Below, in pieces: positions 5,545 to 7,651 of a stretch of 7,651 bases of DNA. Each line of letters begins with the position of its first letter. The first letter of the stretch is position 1. The stretch spans positions 1 to 7,651 of the forward strand of contig JAFDCW010000376.1 of assembly GCA_019312705.1 (NCBI GenBank), written 5' to 3'. A program made the position numbers and the translations under genes. The notes below the pieces were generated by a model. The model was given only the letters and a program-made list of their open reading frames with translations. It made no database searches and was not told where the DNA came from. The stretch is from Deltaproteobacteria bacterium (GTDB taxonomy: Bacteria > Myxococcota > Polyangia > Polyangiales > B10-G4).

Positions 5545-6039
5545 ATGAGCGACCAAGTCCCTTCCTCTCTGCCCGCCTGCGGCCTCTACCGAACCACCCG
5601 TGAAGTCGCCGGCGTGCCCGAAGGGCGCCTCGTCTATTTCCACAACCACGGCGACCCGGGCCCCGGGATTTACCTGCCTTCCGGCTGGCAGGGCAATCGC
5701 GCGACCTGGGAAGAGCGCGGGCACACCCTCCCCGACCCGACCGACGGATCGGGCCTCGAGGCCGTCGCCGCCGAGGGTTTCTATCGAGTCACCGAAGCCT
5801 TTCACTGCTGCGAGAAGAACTGCCGCCTCTTCGAAGGGGAGTTCCTGGTGCAGCTCGGCTACAACGGCACCGCCGAGCCGATCCTCTTCACTCCCGAGAT
5901 CGCCGACGGCGTCTTCGAAGTCCCCGAGCGCGGCACGCGCATCGACCACGACCGGATCGCAAAGCTCAGCCCCCTCAAGGTCGCCATGAGGCAAGGCTCG
6001 GCGCCCCAAGAGGGCCCGAGCAACGGCTTCCTGCACTGA
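5545..6039 (+). CDS. Conserved-looking protein of unknown function with a His-Cys-Cys-x3-Cys cluster
   Basis: A 164-residue protein with no signal peptide or membrane segment; I do not recognise the family. Visible features are an N-terminal ACGLYRTT segment, a strand-like LVYFHNHGDPGPGIYLP (25-45), an Arg/Trp-rich stretch NRATWEERGHTLPD (51-64), a cysteine cluster FHCCEKNC (His87, Cys88, Cys89, Cys93) and LVQLGYNG...ILFTPEI (101-119). The many aromatics, Gly-Pro turns and alternating hydrophobics suggest a compact beta-rich fold, and the His/Cys cluster could bind metal or form a disulfide; neither is proven. The ATG at 5545 is preferred because the sequence before it (an in-frame GTG at 5455 and ATG at 5500) has the look of intergenic DNA and overlaps the candidate operator; the ribosome site is weak. 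It is divergent from the broken winged-helix gene, which may have regulated it. It converges with the PanE-like gene over a 30-base gap. Confidence 0.75.
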   Translation: MSDQVPSSLPACGLYRTTREVAGVPEGRLVYFHNHGDPGPGIYLPSGWQGNRATWEERGHTLPDPTDGSGLEAVAAEGFYRVTEAFHCCEKNCRLFEGEFLVQLGYNGTAEPILFTPEIADGVFEVPERGTRIDHDRIAKLSPLKVAMRQGSAPQEGPSNGFLH

Positions 6040-6069
6040 GCGGCCCGAGACTCCGGCCCGAGGTCGTCA

Positions 6070-7068
6070 TCACGGTCGACCATCCTTGACGACGGCGCGC
6101 GCCTCGACCACCTGAGCGAGCAGCTCCTTCATCGCGTCGGCGGGATTGCCCTGGGTCTCTGCGAGCTCGATGAGCGTGGTCAGTCCCAAGGTGGTTTGCT
6201 CGCCCACTTTCGAGAAGTGCTTCTCGAGAAAGAGCGCCATGTCGAAGGGCACGACGTAGCGCACGGCGCGGGTCGCGATCCGCAAGACCCACGGGTGCAT
6301 GACTCGTACGTTGAGGGGCGGCTTCTTGCCTATTCGTTGGGCGGCGACGACAAAGGCTTCGCGGGTCGCTCGATGACTCAGTGCCAAGTGCTGTGGTTTG
6401 TTTCGCACCTGCTCGAAGTTCCAATGCGCCAGTTCGAGGGCTGCCATGAAGAACTGGAACGCGGGACCCTCGAAGGCCATCTGAGCGCGCGTGTCGTCGA
6501 CGACCTTCGACGGGAGCCCGCCGGCGTCGAGGGCGTCTCGGGTCCTTCGGGTTCGCGCTCGCGGGCCGCTGAAGGCCATCTTCGTCAAGGGCGGCACCCA
6601 ATACACCGTGCCGGGCTTGGGCAGCGTCGCTCCAGGCAGGGGGCCCGACCAACTCGAGAGCCCGATGAGACCGGATACGATTTGTTCTTGGGGGACGCGC
6701 TCGGAGATCCACCGATAGTCGTCGATGCCCGGCGTGAGGTTGACCAGGGTGGCGTCGCCGAGACCCGTCGCGAGCTGCTCGAACCAAGCCCCCGTGCGCA
6801 GAGCCGAGGCGGGCAGGCAAAGCACGACCATGTCCCAGCTGCGCTTGGTGGCCTCTTGCATGTCGGTGAAGACATCAAACTCGTCGAAGTGCGCAGGCGC
6901 CTCGCGGCCACGGCGGCGGTTCAGGCTGTAGAGGTCGAACCCTCGCCTCGCGTCCTCCGCGTACTTGTCGCGCACGAAGAAAGCGACCTTCGCGCCGCCC
7001 CGATGGAAGTGATAGCCGTAGACCTGACCGACAGACCCCGCTCCAACCAGAAGCACGCGCATGCCCAT
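6070..7068 (-). CDS. PanE/ApbA-family (ketopantoate reductase-like) NAD(P)-binding dehydrogenase, divergent
   Basis: A 332-residue protein. The N-terminus MRVLLVGAGSVGQVYGYHF has the GxGxxG nucleotide-binding loop (Gly9-x-Gly11-x-x-Gly14) of the PanE/ApbA Rossmann fold, followed by KVAFFVRD, WDMVVLCLP and ATLVNLTPGIDD, the expected strand order. The C-terminal half is helical, as in 6-phosphogluconate dehydrogenase-like folds. PanE reduces 2-dehydropantoate to pantoate for CoA synthesis using a conserved Lys and Asn in a WxKLxxN-type motif. Here the aligned stretch reads TRAQMAFEGPAFQFF, with Glu200 where the Lys would be and no Asn, so a different substrate is likely. No pantothenate gene is nearby. 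The start is uncertain: ATG 7068 or 7062 gives a normal N-terminus, while GTG 7134 would add about 22 unconserved residues. The ribosome site is weak for all. The family call is good; the function is not pinned down. Confidence 0.75.
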   Translation of the reverse strand: MGMRVLLVGAGSVGQVYGYHFHRGGAKVAFFVRDKYAEDARRGFDLYSLNRRRGREAPAHFDEFDVFTDMQEATKRSWDMVVLCLPASALRTGAWFEQLATGLGDATLVNLTPGIDDYRWISERVPQEQIVSGLIGLSSWSGPLPGATLPKPGTVYWVPPLTKMAFSGPRARTRRTRDALDAGGLPSKVVDDTRAQMAFEGPAFQFFMAALELAHWNFEQVRNKPQHLALSHRATREAFVVAAQRIGKKPPLNVRVMHPWVLRIATRAVRYVVPFDMALFLEKHFSKVGEQTTLGLTTLIELAETQGNPADAMKELLAQVVEARAVVKDGRP

Positions 7069-7177
7069 GCCGTACCACAGGCACCGGCGTCGCAGAATCG
7101 CCCCTTCCGAGGCCCGGGAAGGCGCGAGTGACACGGTCTGGCCCCAGGGTGGCTCTTAGAACGAGAAGGAGCTGTTC
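7069..7177. promoter_or_regulatory. Divergent region of the PanE-like and thioredoxin genes, with an inverted repeat
   Basis: The 109-base gap holds a perfect 6-bp inverted repeat CCTTCC (7103-7108) / GGAAGG (7117-7122) with an 8-base spacer. It also has TGGCCC-N5-TGGCT (7139-7153), which keeps the GG-N10-GC spacing of a sigma-54 promoter ahead of the thioredoxin gene. The -12 half is imperfect (TGGCT against TTGCA). Both are candidates only. Confidence 0.3.
7166..7171 (+). promoter_or_regulatory. Ribosome binding site of the thioredoxin gene
   Basis: AAGGAG lies 6 bases before the ATG at 7178, a strong site that fixes the start of the thioredoxin frame. Confidence 0.75.
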
Positions 7178-7609
7178 ATGAGCCATACCGTAGACCTCAA
7201 AGAGAGCGAGTTCGCAGCCGCCGTCGAAAAGGAATGCCTCGTTCTCATCGATTTCTGGGCCCCCTGGTGCGGCCCCTGCAAGGCTTTTGGCCCCATCTAC
7301 GACAAGGTCGCCGCCGACCACCCGGATGCCACCTTCGCCAAGGTCAATACCCAGGGCGAGCAGGGCATCGCCGCCGGCCTGCAGATCCGTTCGATCCCGA
7401 CCCTGATGCTCTTCCGCGATGGCGTGATGCTCTTCCGGCAGCCCGGAATGATCCCCGAGGAGGCCCTTCGAGACCTGGTGAAGCAGGCGATGGCCCTCGA
7501 CATGGACGAGGTCCGCCAGAAGGTCGAAGAGGAGAAGAACAAGGGGGGCCAGGAGGGCCAGGAGAGCCAGGAGGGCCAGGAGGCCGCGGGCGCGCCCGCC
7601 AGCGCCTAG
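7178..7609 (+). CDS. trxA: Thioredoxin with a hydrophilic repetitive C-terminal tail
   Basis: A 143-residue protein. Residues 1-107 are a complete thioredoxin fold: the buried Asp25 in LIDFWAPW, the redox motif Trp30-Cys-Gly-Pro-Cys34, the KVNTQ strand, the cis-proline in SIPT (Pro74), and LMLFRDGV. It reduces disulfides in cytoplasmic proteins and is re-reduced by thioredoxin reductase; there is no signal peptide, so it should be cytoplasmic. About 35 residues extend beyond the usual end near residue 108: a charged helix (MDEVRQKVEEEKNK) and then GQE-GQE-SQE-GQE and an Ala/Pro end. The tail is encoded by four 9-bp units. A function for it is not known; it could be a disordered solubility or interaction tail. 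The enzyme family is certain, while the gene symbol is generic, since bacteria often carry several thioredoxins. Confidence 0.93.
   Translation: MSHTVDLKESEFAAAVEKECLVLIDFWAPWCGPCKAFGPIYDKVAADHPDATFAKVNTQGEQGIAAGLQIRSIPTLMLFRDGVMLFRQPGMIPEEALRDLVKQAMALDMDEVRQKVEEEKNKGGQEGQESQEGQEAAGAPASA
7547..7582 (+). repeat. Four 9-bp tandem units in the thioredoxin tail
   Basis: GGCCAGGAG occurs at 7547-7555, 7556-7564 and 7574-7582, with AGCCAGGAG at 7565-7573. The units stay in frame and encode Gly/Ser-Gln-Glu, so copy number can change without disrupting the protein. Confidence 0.9.
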
Positions 7610-7628
7610 CAGCGCTTCCTGCCACGCC

Positions 7629-7651
7629 GGCGGAGGCAGAGGCGGAGGCGG
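7629..7651. repeat. GGCGGAGGC-type purine-rich repeat at the window edge
   Basis: The final 23 bases are an imperfect run of GGCGGA/GGCAGA hexamers, cut by the window end. It could be the edge of a simple repeat or of a low-complexity coding segment in a following gene; no frame can be judged. Confidence 0.4.

Noticed and set aside
6041..6062. Direct repeat CGGCCCGAG (6041-6049, 6054-6062) in the 30-base convergent gap as a terminator.
   Set aside because: It is a direct, not inverted, repeat and is not followed by a T tract, so no terminator can be claimed.
6196..7131. A 311-codon + strand frame opposite the PanE-like gene.
   Set aside because: Arg-rich antisense shadow; the opposite strand has a clear Rossmann motif.

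Overview
The window is about 7.6 kb of GC-rich, densely coding DNA with strong G/C preference at third codon positions. It most likely comes from a myxobacterium or relative (Myxococcota, formerly Deltaproteobacteria). Two markers support this: a surface protein ending in a MYXO-CTERM-type tail (Gly-Cys, hydrophobic segment, Arg cluster) and a secreted protein ending in an AgmX/PglI-type domain. I see no rRNA, tRNA, CRISPR array, insertion sequence or phage gene. It reads as ordinary chromosomal DNA with many envelope proteins and one visible genetic lesion.

Layout. Bases 2-280 (+) are the 3' end of a gene ending in a starch-binding-like (CBM20-like) beta domain. A 144-base gap with two G8 tracts follows. 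Bases 425-1405 (-) encode a secreted cysteine-paired Sel1/Hcp-like repeat protein fused to an AgmX/PglI-type C-terminus. A 311-base divergent region with clustered palindromes separates it from 1717-2544 (+), a secreted protein with a long Ala/Thr/Pro/Glu-rich linker and a Gly/aromatic beta-rich end. Convergent to that, at 2574-4442 (-), is a 622-residue MYXO-CTERM surface protein with an amidotransferase-like N-terminal domain and PKD/Ig/FN3-like domains. Upstream of it on the same strand are an FHA-domain protein (4519-5061) and a small winged-helix gene (5126-5402) interrupted by a perfect 28-bp tandem duplication. Diverging from that pair is a 164-residue protein of unknown function (5545-6039, +). 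It converges on a PanE/ApbA-like Rossmann dehydrogenase (6070-7068, -) that appears to lack the family's catalytic Lys and Asn. A thioredoxin with a repetitive hydrophilic tail (7178-7609, +) closes the window.

How they may work together. The winged-helix gene, the FHA gene and the MYXO-CTERM gene are co-directional with gaps of 64 and 76 bases, so they could share transcription. The winged-helix gene is also divergent from the unknown gene across a region with two inverted repeats, which resembles a local regulator facing its target. The other genes look like independent units. The most notable observation is the 28-bp duplication: deleting one copy restores an 82-residue winged-helix protein, so the locus is either a fresh null mutation, a reversible on/off switch, or an assembly error.
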